Part shown: positions 40,040-51,049 of the stretch, one piece after another
How positions within the stretch are numbered: position 1 is the stretch's first letter
Layout of the letters: each line of letters starts with the position of its first letter
Notes under the pieces: model-generated
What the model was told of the DNA's origin: nothing
Database searches by the model: none
What the model saw: only the letters and a program-made list of their open reading frames with translations
From: Paralvinella palmiformis
Lineage: Eukaryota > Annelida > Polychaeta > Terebellida > Alvinellidae
Assembly: GCA_025642065.1 (NCBI GenBank)
Contig: JAODUP010000859.1
Coordinates: forward strand, 75,001-139,000
Direction: 5' to 3'
Length of the DNA stretch: 64,000 nt
Translations under genes and position numbers: made by a program

Positions 40040-41090
40040 GGTCTGCAATATGATCTGCAGCAGTACCCAAGCATCTATCAGCCAACCGCCAAACGTGGAG
40101 AGCTGTACGTTAAACTTGTTCGTATAACACGAATTATCGAAAATATCAATCCGAAGCTCTTTTGTATAACACGAATTAACATAAATAACAAAGTTAAGCT
40201 CGTTTGTATCACACGAATTAACGTAAATAACAACATACAACACACCTTTTGTTACCTAAAAAAATCGCGTCTTACACTCCAAGAAAAATAAATCTTATCT
40301 CTAACAAAACCAAAAGTTTAATTTGTTGTTGGTTCAATATTCACAGGAACGATTTAAGAAGGAGAAAAAACTTTACTTCTCAAAGATTAACTCATCGCCA
40401 GGAGTTGAGGTTTTTTGTTGTTGTTTAAATTTGACGTTCGACTTCTGTCAAGTACCGGGTGTACTCGGTTTAAGTTTCCGAGCGTTTTGTGTAACAAGAG
40501 ATGAGATTGTACGCAACAAACAAGAAATTAGATTGAACAAGTTGAAGGAGAATACCTGTTTTAGTGTACTACGATTGTCGGTGTGTTTACGCCGCGCGAA
40601 ATGAACGCTTTAGCCCCGAACTCGTCAGAGGTCACGCACATCACTAAAACTAGGACAGGTCAGCTGACGGCATCACGGCTGGCGGTCCTATATAGGACGA
40701 ACAAATCGATAAGTCGGCTAACATCGGTCAGTAAGATCATTTCTCAATTATTATTTGCAAAATATATTTGACTCCCACAAAACAACTTCAGAAACGGACG
40801 TAGAAACAGCCGATCGAAGAAAGAGATGAACGTACGTAGAAACGAAACAATCGTACTTGATCAATTATTGTTTGTGTTTATCTGTGGATGATCTGACAAC
40901 GAAAACAAAAAAGAGATAAACGAGTAACATCAGCCACAGAGACGAGTCTAATATCACAAGGAAACCAGTAATTACTAGATCCAATCAGACGAGAAAATTA
41001 GACGAGAATTACTCTCGAGCGATGTGTTAGGGTTGGGTCCGGATCAGTGTTGGGACTAATGTTTACAAATCTGCGAGGAGCTCGGCTTTT
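40040..41090. other. Non-coding stretch
   Basis: A short local repeat of TTTGTATAACACGAATTAAC occurs three times (40118-40225, spacing 47-63 nt). Nothing else recognised. Confidence 0.5.
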
Positions 41091-41093
41091 AAG

Positions 41094-41136
<43 letters not shown>

Positions 41137-41191
41137 CAGTATTTTTATAATTGTTAAATTTACTGCAAATTATATATATATATATATATAA

Positions 41192-41231
<40 letters not shown>

Positions 41232-41288
41232 AATACAATAAGAATATATACATAATAATTTAATATGGCCATTAGGCGATTTTAGCTA

Positions 41289-41332
<44 letters not shown>

Positions 41333-41355
41333 ATATCTATCTATCTATCTATCTA

Positions 41356-41398
<43 letters not shown>

Positions 41399-41401
41399 AT
41401 T

Positions 41402-41440
<39 letters not shown>
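41094..41440. repeat. Block of TA, TATC and TC microsatellites
   Basis: (TA)n at 41094-41134, 41172-41229 (interrupted) and 41407-41439; (TATC)n at 41288-41361; (TC)n at 41361-41396. Confidence 0.9.
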
Positions 41441-41443
<3 letters not shown>

Positions 41444-41940
41444 TCGTATCCCGGCAGCTAGCTCAACTCGTAATATAATTTAATTTAGCTACAATATATT
41501 TTGTTATGATAGAGACAGGAGCTAATATTGTTATGTATGTATGTATATATATTTATTAATGTGTCACACATTGATGAAAATGCCCGGCCAACATTGACCT
41601 ATGAGGCACCCATCACATTACACAATACTACGTTAGTTATAATCACTAATTGTTAACATAGAAACAAAAAAGAAACATCCACATCATTTAAGAGAAAAAA
41701 ATGCCTTTGTTTTATAAATTGATAAATTTTTCAAATAGATTCTGTCCTTGAATAACTTACAACTGCAAGAAATTCCAATGTAATTAGCTGTGTGTGTATG
41801 CGGGCATGTGTGTGCGTGCGTGTGTATGTGGGCGCGCGTGTGCGTGCGTGTGTGTGCGCGCCTGTGTGTGTGCGTGCGTGTGTTGGCTCGAAGTTACTCT
41901 AGATGGAGTCAATTTATACGATGTCTTGACTAAAGAGCGT

Positions 41941-43230
41941 AATGTACGTGTGTTATACCTGAACAATTGGAAATATTATTTTTAATGTACGTGTGTTATA
42001 CCTGAACAATTGGAAATATTATTTTAATGTACGTGTGTTATACCTGAACAATTGGAAATATTATTTTTAATGTACGTGTGTTATACCTGAACAATTGGAA
42101 ATATTATTTTTAATGTACGTGTGTTATACCTGAACAATTGGAAATATTATTTTTAATGTACGTGTGTTATACCTGAACAATTGGAAATATTATTTTTAAT
42201 GTACGTGTGTTATACCTGAACAATTGGAAATATTATTTTTAATGTACGTGTGTTATACCTGAACAATTGGAAATATTATTTTTAATGTACGTGTGTTATA
42301 CCTGAACAATTGGAAATATTATTTTTAATGTACGTGTGTTATACCTGAACAATTGGAAATATTATTTTTAATGTACGTGTGTTATACCTGAACAATTGGA
42401 AATATTATTTTTAATGTACGTGTGTTATACCTGAACAATTGGAAATATTATTTTTAATGTACGTGTGTTATACCTGAACAATTGGAAATATTATTTTTAA
42501 TGTACGTGTGTTATACCTGAACAATTGGAAATATTATTTTTAATGTACGTGTGTTATACCTGAACAATTGGAAATATTATTTTTAATGTACGTGTGTTAT
42601 ACCTGAACAATTGGAAATATTATTTTTAATGTACGTGTGTTATACCTGAACAATTGGAAATATTATTTATAATGTACGTGTGTTATACCTGAACAATTGG
42701 AAATATTATTTTTAATGTACGTGTGTTATACCTGAACAATTGGAAATATTATTTTTAATGTACGTGTGTTATACCTGAACAATTGGAAATATTATTTTTA
42801 ATGTACGTGTGTTATACCTGAACAATTGGAAATATTATGTTTAATGTACGTGTGTTATACCTGAACAATTGGAAATATTATTTTTAATGTACGTGTGTTA
42901 TACCTGAACAATTGGAAATATTATTTTTAATGTACGTGTGTTATACCTGAACAATTGGAAATATTATGTTTAATGTGCGTGTGTTATACCTGAACAATTG
43001 GAAATATTATTTTTAATGTACGTGTGTTATACCTGAACAATTGGAAATATTATTTTTAATGTACGTGTGTTATACCTGAACAATTGGAAATATTATTTTT
43101 AATGTGCGTGTGTTATACCTGAACAATTGGAAATATTATTTTTAATGTGCGTGTGTTATACCTGAACAATTGGAAATATTATTTTTAATGTACGTGTGTT
43201 ATACCTGAACAATTGGAAATATTATTTTTA
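41941..43230. repeat. 43-bp satellite array, 30 copies
   Basis: 1290 nt made of a 43-bp unit with AATGTACGTGTGTTATACCT then GAACAATTGGAAATATTATT and TTT. Nearly all copies are identical. Rare variants are one T deletion (second copy), TTTATAATG, ATTATGTTT (twice) and GTGCGTG (three times). The uniformity points to recent amplification or ongoing homogenisation. No interspersed unique spacers. Confidence 0.97.
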
Positions 43231-43960
43231 GTTTTATAAACTGATAATTTTTGTCTTCTTATTAGAAAATAACTTGTGGCGATGTCCATCTCTCCAACTG
43301 TTTCTCAACCAATGATAGGTCCTATAACTCTAGCAGCGGGCTTCAATTTCTAGCCTGTGCCTGAAGGCTGTTTCAACCCTCACTGCAATTGACTGTCATT
43401 GATTACTTTCGGAATTTTATCGATGCACATAAAAATGGCCCTAAAACGGCAGCATTTCAAAATGTTCACAATTTATAAGAATTTTATCTTGATCTCTTTG
43501 TGTTATTCCTATATATTCGGCATATATTAGTTTCCTGATATATTTGTTTACGTTTTGTAAACGCGGATATTTCGGCTCGTGGATTGGTTATATTACAAGT
43601 CTTGATATAGAAAGATAATGAGTTCGATCCAGATGAATTGTCCAGATAATGTAATCGGGATTCGTTTCAATATCAGATCCATAAGGAGACTGTTTCATGA
43701 TGCTAACATGTCGTCTTTGGTAGCCATTTTTATCGTATATTTGCTACTGGGCTCGGTAGATAGGCAAAGGCTAGCAGGTGTGTAACATAGTTTTTATTTC
43801 TAATAATAAATATGTGTTTATTCTATAAGAATTGTAGTAAAAATATTAATAATAATAATAAATAACATTATTCTATAACAAAAGTCAAGAACTGTTATAG
43901 TAATCAAGTGATCGTAAAATGCCTCAGTAACAAATAATTCCACAGTGAATTATATACTGT
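43231..43960. other. Non-coding stretch
   Basis: AT-rich, no feature recognised apart from a short (AAT)n near 43846-43862. Confidence 0.5.
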
Positions 43961-43965
43961 TTTAT

Positions 43966-44059
43966 GCGTGTGTGTGTGTGTGTGCGTATGTGTCTGTACA
44001 TGTGCGTGTGTGCCTCATATGTCTGTCCGCAATTCTATCTGCGTATGTTTTTGTATCAG

Positions 44060-44090
<31 letters not shown>
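43966..44090. repeat. (GT)n and (TA)n microsatellites
   Basis: GT tract at 43967-43984 and TA tract at 44059-44087. Confidence 0.8.
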
Positions 44091-44569
44091 GCCATTCTAG
44101 CTTTTTGTTTGACTGCGAATGCCTCCAGTGCACTCCGCGTTTTAAAGTAAATCATTGCAGTGGGTGGACTGGGCTGGTCAGTGAACACTATCGAACGTCC
44201 TGTTAACCGGAAACAACCCCTCCCTCTCTCGCTCTCTATATATATATATCAGATATAATCCACACCAGAAATACTACCGAAATAAGAAACACAGCTAGCT
44301 GATAACACAGAACTTGAGATATAAATACAAAATCCTATATGGCCAGTTCCCACTCGGCTCTCTCCCTAACAGTCTAATAAACAAATATGATATTACTACC
44401 ACAATAATAATCTACTCAAATGACATCACGACGAACCTCACCCCTCCAAATAAAAGAAAACCCTACAAAAACCTTTTCTTTAGCGACCTTTTCTTTAGAG
44501 GTGAATCGAGTTGATTTCAGCTGTTCAGGCTCATAGTTTGTCGCACTAGGAAAACAACCCACAAGTACA

Positions 44570-44652
44570 GTTGCGAGTCAGATTCGAACCCACGACTTTG
44601 CGGTTTGAACCGCAGTGCTTTACCCGAAGCACGAACCGTCATTCCCTTAGAA
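44570..44652 (-). mobile_element. tRNA-like sequence (SINE head or tRNA pseudogene)
   Basis: The - strand has GGTTCGTGCTTCGGGTAAAG, a five-pair anticodon-like stem around CGGTTCAAACCG (apparent anticodon CAA), and GTCGTGGGTTCGAATCTGAC as B-box. The acceptor ends do not pair, so a working tRNA is unlikely. Confidence 0.4.
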
Positions 44653-44861
44653 CGAGGAACCGATTTGAAACGTCACCGTTTTGGTCACAGCTAGAAGGTC
44701 GTATTTGAATTTCCGCAAAATTTAAAATAACATCACCACATCCCCGAACTAGACAATATCCCGGTAATAAGTTAATTCCGCCGCCATGACCTTGAAATTT
44801 TTCGAAACGGAGAGGTCACGGCGGCGCGTTAAAACTTGTGAACAAGATTTCCTGAACGAGT

Positions 44862-44867
44862 TTTATT
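44862..44867 (-). promoter_or_regulatory. Candidate polyadenylation signal of the TRIM-type gene
   Basis: AATAAA on the - strand, about 240 nt after the stop codon at 45107. Confidence 0.4.
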
Positions 44868-45106
44868 TGAATGGGAACGACCTACGAAACAGCAGAAGTC
44901 GGCACCATGGAAGACGAAACGAAAATCTTGTACACGATCCGACTTTGGTCGTAGGACAAAATCCGGATTCTTTGATCGGACAGTACGAGGTATCCGTGTA
45001 ACGAAATGGTTCCGGAAAGCATCGATTTCGGGATTCATCGGAGTTATCACAGTTCAGACGATTGTCGAGTACACACAGTTTAGGTTTGTACGATTTGCGT
45101 TAGGGA

Positions 45107-48100
45107 TTAATTGTGACGATAGTTGTCTGTTGTCTTCTTGGTCGATGAGCCTTCGTGAATCTTCAAGGTAAGAAGTGAGTGTTTCAGACTAGACGATCTC
45201 GTCGGAGGTTCCGGAGGTGTGGCGGGTGTCGTGCCATCTTTATCTTTCCTCGTTTCGTTGTTGTCGGGATTGTTGTGCCGTCTTTTCGGCGATGGTTTCC
45301 TCAGCGATGAGGCTGGTAAACGAGTTGGGGATTTCTTGGCGACGTCTTTCGACTTCGACTTGAAGTCGTCGATGTTCAGCTTTGGGATCACCTGCGGGTA
45401 CACGGTCCGGATTTTCGGCTTGGACAGCGGCGCTCGGCCGAGAGGGGGCGTCGCAGGCGGAGAACTGTCTCGTTCGGGAAGCGACGTCGACCTGAGCAGC
45501 TGGTTGATATCCAGACGCCTTTTTCTGGCCTTCTGTCGGGAAGCCGACACCCTCTCATCGCTGTCGCCGTGACTGGATCCACCGTCCGACGACCCGGAAG
45601 TGTTCAGAGGCGACTGGCCGACGAACTGGCTGAGGCTGTCCTGATCGTTGAGGCTGTCTCCCAGAGATTTACTTCTCATGGCGATGCCCGGTGTCGGACA
45701 CACCGTTGGTCTATGGTGGACCTTCGCCAAGTTCCAATCGCTGTTCGCCGCCGCAGTACCGACATCCTGACACGGTCTCTGCTCCAGACGGTTCCGGACC
45801 GTCCTCAGCTTGCTGATACATTCAGCCATTTTTCCCTCCACCGGAAGGAACTCGGTTGAGACGGCCTTGTCGCTGGTCGACTCCTTCTCCGTCGACGTCC
45901 CTCTCGTCTCCAGCGTCGCATTCTTGGTGTTGGTGCCCGTGTCCACCTTCAGGATGATCGCGGACGATGAGGATCTCATCTCCGAGTTGAACGCGCTGAC
46001 GACCGTCTTGCCCATGCGAGGCGTCGACGGTAGGAGGCGCTCCTTGTGCAGGATCCCGGCTATGGACATTTTCGGCCTCGGTAGTCGCCGATTGATGGGC
46101 GTCAGCGGAGGGAAGAGGAGAGGAGACATCATCCTCATGTTCTCATCCTCAGCCGATTCGTTGACCGTCTCGGACGAGTCCTCCTCGATGGCGGCCAACT
46201 TCGGACGAGTTCGGACTTTGCGATGTTTCTTCCCCGATCCCGGCGACTGATAGGTGTCGACCGGCTCCAGGATCTCTCCCTTGCTCGCCGAGACGCCTCT
46301 ATCCACCGTCATCGGCTTGATGGGAGAGGAGGCGCGATCGACGGTCACGAGTTCGCATTTCGGAGGGGCCGTCCCCTCGCCGGCGGCGGTGATCCGGAAC
46401 GGTGCCGAATCCGTTGCCATCGTCGTTCCTCTGTTTACCATCGGGGGTCTCTCACCGCCGCTCGTCACCAATTGTCGGTATGTCGACGTTATGTCGCCGA
46501 CGGTGTTCGTCTGCTTGTCAGTCATTGTCATGTTCTCCGTCGAGGTATTTTTGTGCAGGATGTGTACTCGCGCCGTACACGTCTCCTTCTCCAGGTACGA
46601 GATCTGGGGCATTGCCGTACTGGAGTGAGTGGTGGTCGGTTTTTTCCAGGTCGACTTGTCCGACACGTCGATCCGAGGCGTTCCGGATTGTTTGTCATCC
46701 GTGTCGACGGTGGCGTTGACGCCTCGGTCCTGTTGCACGCTGATCCTGATTGGCGTAGAAGCCCTGTCTACTCGCGACGGCGCAGCGGGCGTATTGATCC
46801 CGACGCTCTCCCTATCCGGCTCGGCGACGCTCGTTTCGTCTTTCTGAACGATTGGCGGCATTGAAGTCCCCCTGTGTACTGTCACGATCTCGGGCGTCAC
46901 GTCGATCGGCGAAGACGCCCGCTCGGCTAGCGACGTACGGGGCGTCTCGGTTGATTGACTTTTAATATCGACCTTCGACGGAGACGTATGACTATCCGTG
47001 GTCGTTGGCACGGCGTGGGTCGCCTTATCAGAGACGGGCCAACGTACGGGACTGGTTTGGCGTTCGCGGGACGTCGCCATCCGAACTGGACTACAGCATC
47101 TATCCGCGTACAGGTCTCGGAAGGGCGAACAGCCTCTCGGCATCGTCAGAACCGGAGTCATCCCGGTGTAGCGTTCCACCAGTTCCGGATCGACCGTTCC
47201 CGTACACCGATCCGCGACGTCATAGGGTAGACCCGATGTAGATTTGTGCTCGGTTTCGATATCTACCATGGTAGATCGATCGGCGACGTAAGGTAGATTC
47301 GGCGATGTGGATGTCGTACATAGTTCAACGTACAGGCTACCGGCCCCACGTGATATCGTATGTGGCCGCTTCAGGATGCCGATCGACCGGGATTCCGGTT
47401 TGATGTCCACCTGCTGGTCTCGCGTCTCTATCCGTACGGTGCCGGTCGTCTGATCCAGGGTCTCCTGGTTCTCGGTGGCCGCGTCCTGATCGGCGTACAG
47501 CACGCGGTGATGCGTGGTCGTACCAGCCGACAGCGTGAACACCTCCGGCGTACCAACACCGGTTGTACACCGATCCACGCGGGCAGTGTTCGTACACTTG
47601 TTCTCGTACGGTATCGTAACCGGATCATTCTGGCAATCGACCATTGCCACTCCGTCCGTACCCAGCCCTCTGTCGTGGGTCTGTACGCGGCTGTACATCG
47701 TTGTCTCCTGTGTACTCATCTTCGCTGGCACGGTGTTCGTCGAACAGTCGTACAGTTCCGTTTGGTCGGTACTGAGACCCTTGTCCGACGTGAACATAGG
47801 TTTTGTTGATGTACCCGTTGTTATGGTGATAGAGTGCGGCATGTAGGTCGCCTTCTCTACACTCTGTACGACCGCGTACACCCCGAAGTCCCGCTTCTGG
47901 GGTGGATCCGTGGCCGCACTCTTCGTAGATGACAGTACACTGGTGGTACCTACTCCTATTGTACTCTGTTGGACGGCGTCGGTACATGTATGACGGTCAG
48001 TGAGCTCGGCCGGCATGGGATCAGTACCCGTCACAGTCATCTGGATCTGTGTACACACCCCGGCATTGATGGTTTCCGGGATGATGGTTTCTGTCTGTTT

Positions 48101-51049
48101 AGTATCCAGACGTCTGATATCTGTCTCCGTCTGTCTGTCTGTGACGGACAATGGGTCGGTCAGAGTCGTCACGTTTGTCAGACGTACGTCGGTGCTTCCG
48201 GATCCTCTGGACTCCAGCTCGATCCTGAGCGTATTCACGTACGTGTTGCTGGTGTGTACGCAGGTACCCATTGACGTCGTGGAGTCCAGCCTAATCGGTA
48301 TTTCGGTGTTGGTACAACAGCTGCTGTACGCTGTTGGTACGGTTTCTGTCTGCATGTCGTTTGTTGGTATCACCGAACTTGTACCACTATCTACCGTGAG
48401 TACAGTACTCGTGTTGGTACAGACGTCTGATAATGGTACTCGTCTTCTGACTACCACATCCAAGTCGGTATTGGTCTCGGTATCGGTTCGGTATCCGACG
48501 AAGGTATCATGAGATGAATCTCTCGTACCAACTTTATCGGTTGATGTACCAAACTCGGTCGTGTACACTTGAAGCGTACAGCTCGCCTCATCCCTCCTCA
48601 ATGGTAGTTCTGTCTCGACCGAGGCGTCCGCCGTGTTCGTCTCCTGGCACATGGCATCCAGTGCCACGTCGAAGGTGACGCACGAGGCCTCCCCCGTGCC
48701 AACGTCAGTCGTGCTGTACGCGTCCGTGTTAGTGCCGCTGGTAGAGTACCTTACGTCCTCATCGGTTGAGGTCACCTCATCTATCGCCTCACACTTATCG
48801 GTATTGGTACAGACGTGGACTGGCATCATACTGGGCCAAAGTACAGCGTCGATGATCGAGATCATCGTCTGGCATACGTCATCGAGCATTTCGACCTTGA
48901 CCTTTTCTTCTATGTTATCCACGTGCACGGCCACACTGACCTGACCTATGACGTCGGTGTTCGTGTGCGTCTCGGTTCGTGTCACCAACTCAGTATTCGT
49001 GTCCGTCGTTCGTTTGTACGTCTGGTCAGTTTCGGTGACCTTGTCGGCCATATTGAAATAGGAAGTGAAGGTCATCTGATCGCTGGTTCCGGGGACTTCG
49101 GTCATGTTTCCGCTCTCGGCATGAGAAACCTGACAGCTCGTCTCCTTGTCGGCCGTTGTGTTCCGGATCGATCCTGAGCGCACGTCTTCCCGGAATTCGG
49201 CCACCGTGACGTCACCGTCGCCGGTTCCGGTGTTCGTCGTGACAGTAGTTCGCGTTGTCATGCCGACGTCATGACCGTAGACCTTCGCCATTACCGCCGA
49301 ATCACACGAGATCACGTGAGGCGTGCTAGTCTCCTGAGTTCGAAAAACGAGTTTAGTTGTCGCGATTTTCTTGTCGCATGAGTAAGGCCGGTTGGTGAGT
49401 GTGCTTCTGTTATGGACATCCGGAAGCACCGTCTCCGTTGCGCAAGTCCGTTTGGTGACGTCATCAGTCGCCATTTTGTGATCTCGAGTCGTGATCAGCT
49501 CGTCGGTACACGTGATCTGATCCTGAAGTCTGCATATCTTCGTCATGGTTGATCTTTCTACCGTCTCGGTAGTCCACGTGTTAATGGAGACACTTTTCGT
49601 GTCCGGAAAAAGTTTCGTCGTGTTCGTTTGCTGATCTGTGTGCGTCACCTTCTCCGTCTGGATCTTTCGCTTCATGGTGGGCGTACCTACGGTCATTGTC
49701 TGGCGATCCTTCGTATCCGGAACGGCTAGCGTACACTTGGTTTGCATAATCGGTTTACCTTCTTCCGGATAGGTCAGAGTTCCGGTTTCTTTGCGGAGTA
49801 CGACTTCCGTCTGCGTGACCCGTTCGTGACCTCGATCCAGAAGGGACTTTCCCATGGACGTTGCCATGTCGTTCGTGCATATTATGCGCGTCTGGGTGTT
49901 GACGGACTTTCCCGGAAGGGACGTGTCCTCTGTATCCGGGACACCTTTGGTACTATCCTCGTCGAGGGATCCGTTTTCGCCGATCTTCAGGTATCCGAGT
50001 TCCTGTCTGCCGGGGACGAACTGGACGTGTTGCGTCACGATTTCGGGAGGACATAGCCACTTCCGCTGTAGCAGGAGGTTCAGCTTCTGCTGGATCTCCT
50101 TCTTCAGGAGCAGCAGTTCGACACTCCGGTCGGTCAGGATCATGTCGGTTAGGTTGCAGGTCGTTTGGAGACTGTCGATACTCTCCTGGATGAACTCCTT
50201 CTCCTTGATGAAGTCGATCGATTCCTCGCCGTAGGCCAGATACAAGTCTCGCACGATCTCGCGTTCCCTCTTCCGGATCGCCGCTATCGATTCGATGGTC
50301 ACTTCCGTTATCCGTTCTTCGGTCCTCTTCAGGTCGCCCTCGCACTTCGTGATCATGCCCAGTTGTTCTTTGAGCTGGCCAATCCGCTGTCGGCATTTGA
50401 CGAGCAGCGTATCCAGAGAGTGTCGGTACTTCTCGATGCCCTCGGTGAACGACGACACCTCGTGGCCTTTGTGCTCCTGGAACGTGCACACCACGCAGAC
50501 GCACACCTCGCACGGCTCGCAGTAGAAGCGGACGACCTCGTCCTGATGAACCTTGCACTGGATGTCCTTCTCCACCTCGATGTCGAACAGGCCGTGCGAC
50601 TGGGTGACCTTGGTGCGCTTGTGAAGGTCGAGGCAGGTCCGGCAGAGCAGCTTCGAACAATCGAGACATTTGGCCACGGCCACGTTCGACCTATTCGACT
50701 CATCCGGCCTGCAGATCTCGCAGCGCTGTACCTTGTCGGTAACTCGTCTTCGGTTGACGATCTCGGAGAGATTGGCGACGAGGAAGTTGTCCGGAAGTCG
50801 TCTGACGCCGCCCACCGGTATATCGGTCTTCTTCCGGCATATCGGACACGTGATGGCACGAGAGTAGAGCAGATAGCGATAAGAGCGTTCCAGTTCCGCT
50901 TCCTGGTGTCGCTCCAGACAACAGCAGCAGAACGTATGCAGACAGGAGAGCGTCTTCGGCTGTGTGTAGACGTCATAGCAGATCTTACAGATCAGGAACT
51001 GGTCGTTGATTTCATCCACCAACCTGTTGCTGCCGCTGCTGGTCGCCAT
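45107..51049 (-). CDS. Giant TRIM-type RING E3 ligase with a ~1600-residue Thr/Ser-rich tail, single exon
   Basis: An uninterrupted frame of 1980 codons in GC-richer sequence than its surroundings. The start AAAATGGCG is a strong initiation context. RING C3HC4: Cys21, Cys24, Cys36, His38, Cys41, Cys44, Cys68, Cys71. B-box 1: Cys110, 113, 128, 131, 136, 139, His143, His152. B-box 2: Cys165, His168, Cys177, 180, 185, 188, His193, His196. A coiled coil follows, about 205-330. TRIM proteins with this N-terminus are ubiquitin E3 ligases that dimerise through the coiled coil. After about 340 the protein is low-complexity: many TxT/TxTD motifs (TNTD, TETD, TGTD), recurrent DRASSPI-type motifs around 1330-1650, and a basic Ser/Pro-rich end. 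No NHL, SPRY, FN3 or filamin domain is seen. Absence of introns suggests an old retrocopy or the intronless state common in invertebrate TRIMs. Function and substrate unknown. Confidence 0.92.
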   Translation of the reverse strand: MATSSGSNRLVDEINDQFLICKICYDVYTQPKTLSCLHTFCCCCLERHQEAELERSYRYLLYSRAITCPICRKKTDIPVGGVRRLPDNFLVANLSEIVNRRRVTDKVQRCEICRPDESNRSNVAVAKCLDCSKLLCRTCLDLHKRTKVTQSHGLFDIEVEKDIQCKVHQDEVVRFYCEPCEVCVCVVCTFQEHKGHEVSSFTEGIEKYRHSLDTLLVKCRQRIGQLKEQLGMITKCEGDLKRTEERITEVTIESIAAIRKREREIVRDLYLAYGEESIDFIKEKEFIQESIDSLQTTCNLTDMILTDRSVELLLLKKEIQQKLNLLLQRKWLCPPEIVTQHVQFVPGRQELGYLKIGENGSLDEDSTKGVPDTEDTSLPGKSVNTQTRIICTNDMATSMGKSLLDRGHERVTQTEVVLRKETGTLTYPEEGKPIMQTKCTLAVPDTKDRQTMTVGTPTMKRKIQTEKVTHTDQQTNTTKLFPDTKSVSINTWTTETVERSTMTKICRLQDQITCTDELITTRDHKMATDDVTKRTCATETVLPDVHNRSTLTNRPYSCDKKIATTKLVFRTQETSTPHVISCDSAVMAKVYGHDVGMTTRTTVTTNTGTGDGDVTVAEFREDVRSGSIRNTTADKETSCQVSHAESGNMTEVPGTSDQMTFTSYFNMADKVTETDQTYKRTTDTNTELVTRTETHTNTDVIGQVSVAVHVDNIEEKVKVEMLDDVCQTMISIIDAVLWPSMMPVHVCTNTDKCEAIDEVTSTDEDVRYSTSGTNTDAYSTTDVGTGEASCVTFDVALDAMCQETNTADASVETELPLRRDEASCTLQVYTTEFGTSTDKVGTRDSSHDTFVGYRTDTETNTDLDVVVRRRVPLSDVCTNTSTVLTVDSGTSSVIPTNDMQTETVPTAYSSCCTNTEIPIRLDSTTSMGTCVHTSNTYVNTLRIELESRGSGSTDVRLTNVTTLTDPLSVTDRQTETDIRRLDTKQTETIIPETINAGVCTQIQMTVTGTDPMPAELTDRHTCTDAVQQSTIGVGTTSVLSSTKSAATDPPQKRDFGVYAVVQSVEKATYMPHSITITTGTSTKPMFTSDKGLSTDQTELYDCSTNTVPAKMSTQETTMYSRVQTHDRGLGTDGVAMVDCQNDPVTIPYENKCTNTARVDRCTTGVGTPEVFTLSAGTTTHHRVLYADQDAATENQETLDQTTGTVRIETRDQQVDIKPESRSIGILKRPHTISRGAGSLYVELCTTSTSPNLPYVADRSTMVDIETEHKSTSGLPYDVADRCTGTVDPELVERYTGMTPVLTMPRGCSPFRDLYADRCCSPVRMATSRERQTSPVRWPVSDKATHAVPTTTDSHTSPSKVDIKSQSTETPRTSLAERASSPIDVTPEIVTVHRGTSMPPIVQKDETSVAEPDRESVGINTPAAPSRVDRASTPIRISVQQDRGVNATVDTDDKQSGTPRIDVSDKSTWKKPTTTHSSTAMPQISYLEKETCTARVHILHKNTSTENMTMTDKQTNTVGDITSTYRQLVTSGGERPPMVNRGTTMATDSAPFRITAAGEGTAPPKCELVTVDRASSPIKPMTVDRGVSASKGEILEPVDTYQSPGSGKKHRKVRTRPKLAAIEEDSSETVNESAEDENMRMMSPLLFPPLTPINRRLPRPKMSIAGILHKERLLPSTPRMGKTVVSAFNSEMRSSSSAIILKVDTGTNTKNATLETRGTSTEKESTSDKAVSTEFLPVEGKMAECISKLRTVRNRLEQRPCQDVGTAAANSDWNLAKVHHRPTVCPTPGIAMRSKSLGDSLNDQDSLSQFVGQSPLNTSGSSDGGSSHGDSDERVSASRQKARKRRLDINQLLRSTSLPERDSSPPATPPLGRAPLSKPKIRTVYPQVIPKLNIDDFKSKSKDVAKKSPTRLPASSLRKPSPKRRHNNPDNNETRKDKDGTTPATPPEPPTRSSSLKHSLLTLKIHEGSSTKKTTDNYRHN

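Noticed and set aside
41941..43230. CRISPR-like regular array
   Set aside because: Repeats are contiguous 43-bp units with no unique spacers, in a eukaryotic context with introns; this is a satellite.
44314..44514. 66-codon frame on the + strand
   Set aside because: No family similarity and AT-biased composition; could be a transposon scrap but nothing supports it.
44570..44652. tRNA-Leu (CAA) gene on the - strand
   Set aside because: The anticodon-like stem is good, but the acceptor arms and ends do not pair; kept as a tRNA-like SINE head or pseudogene.
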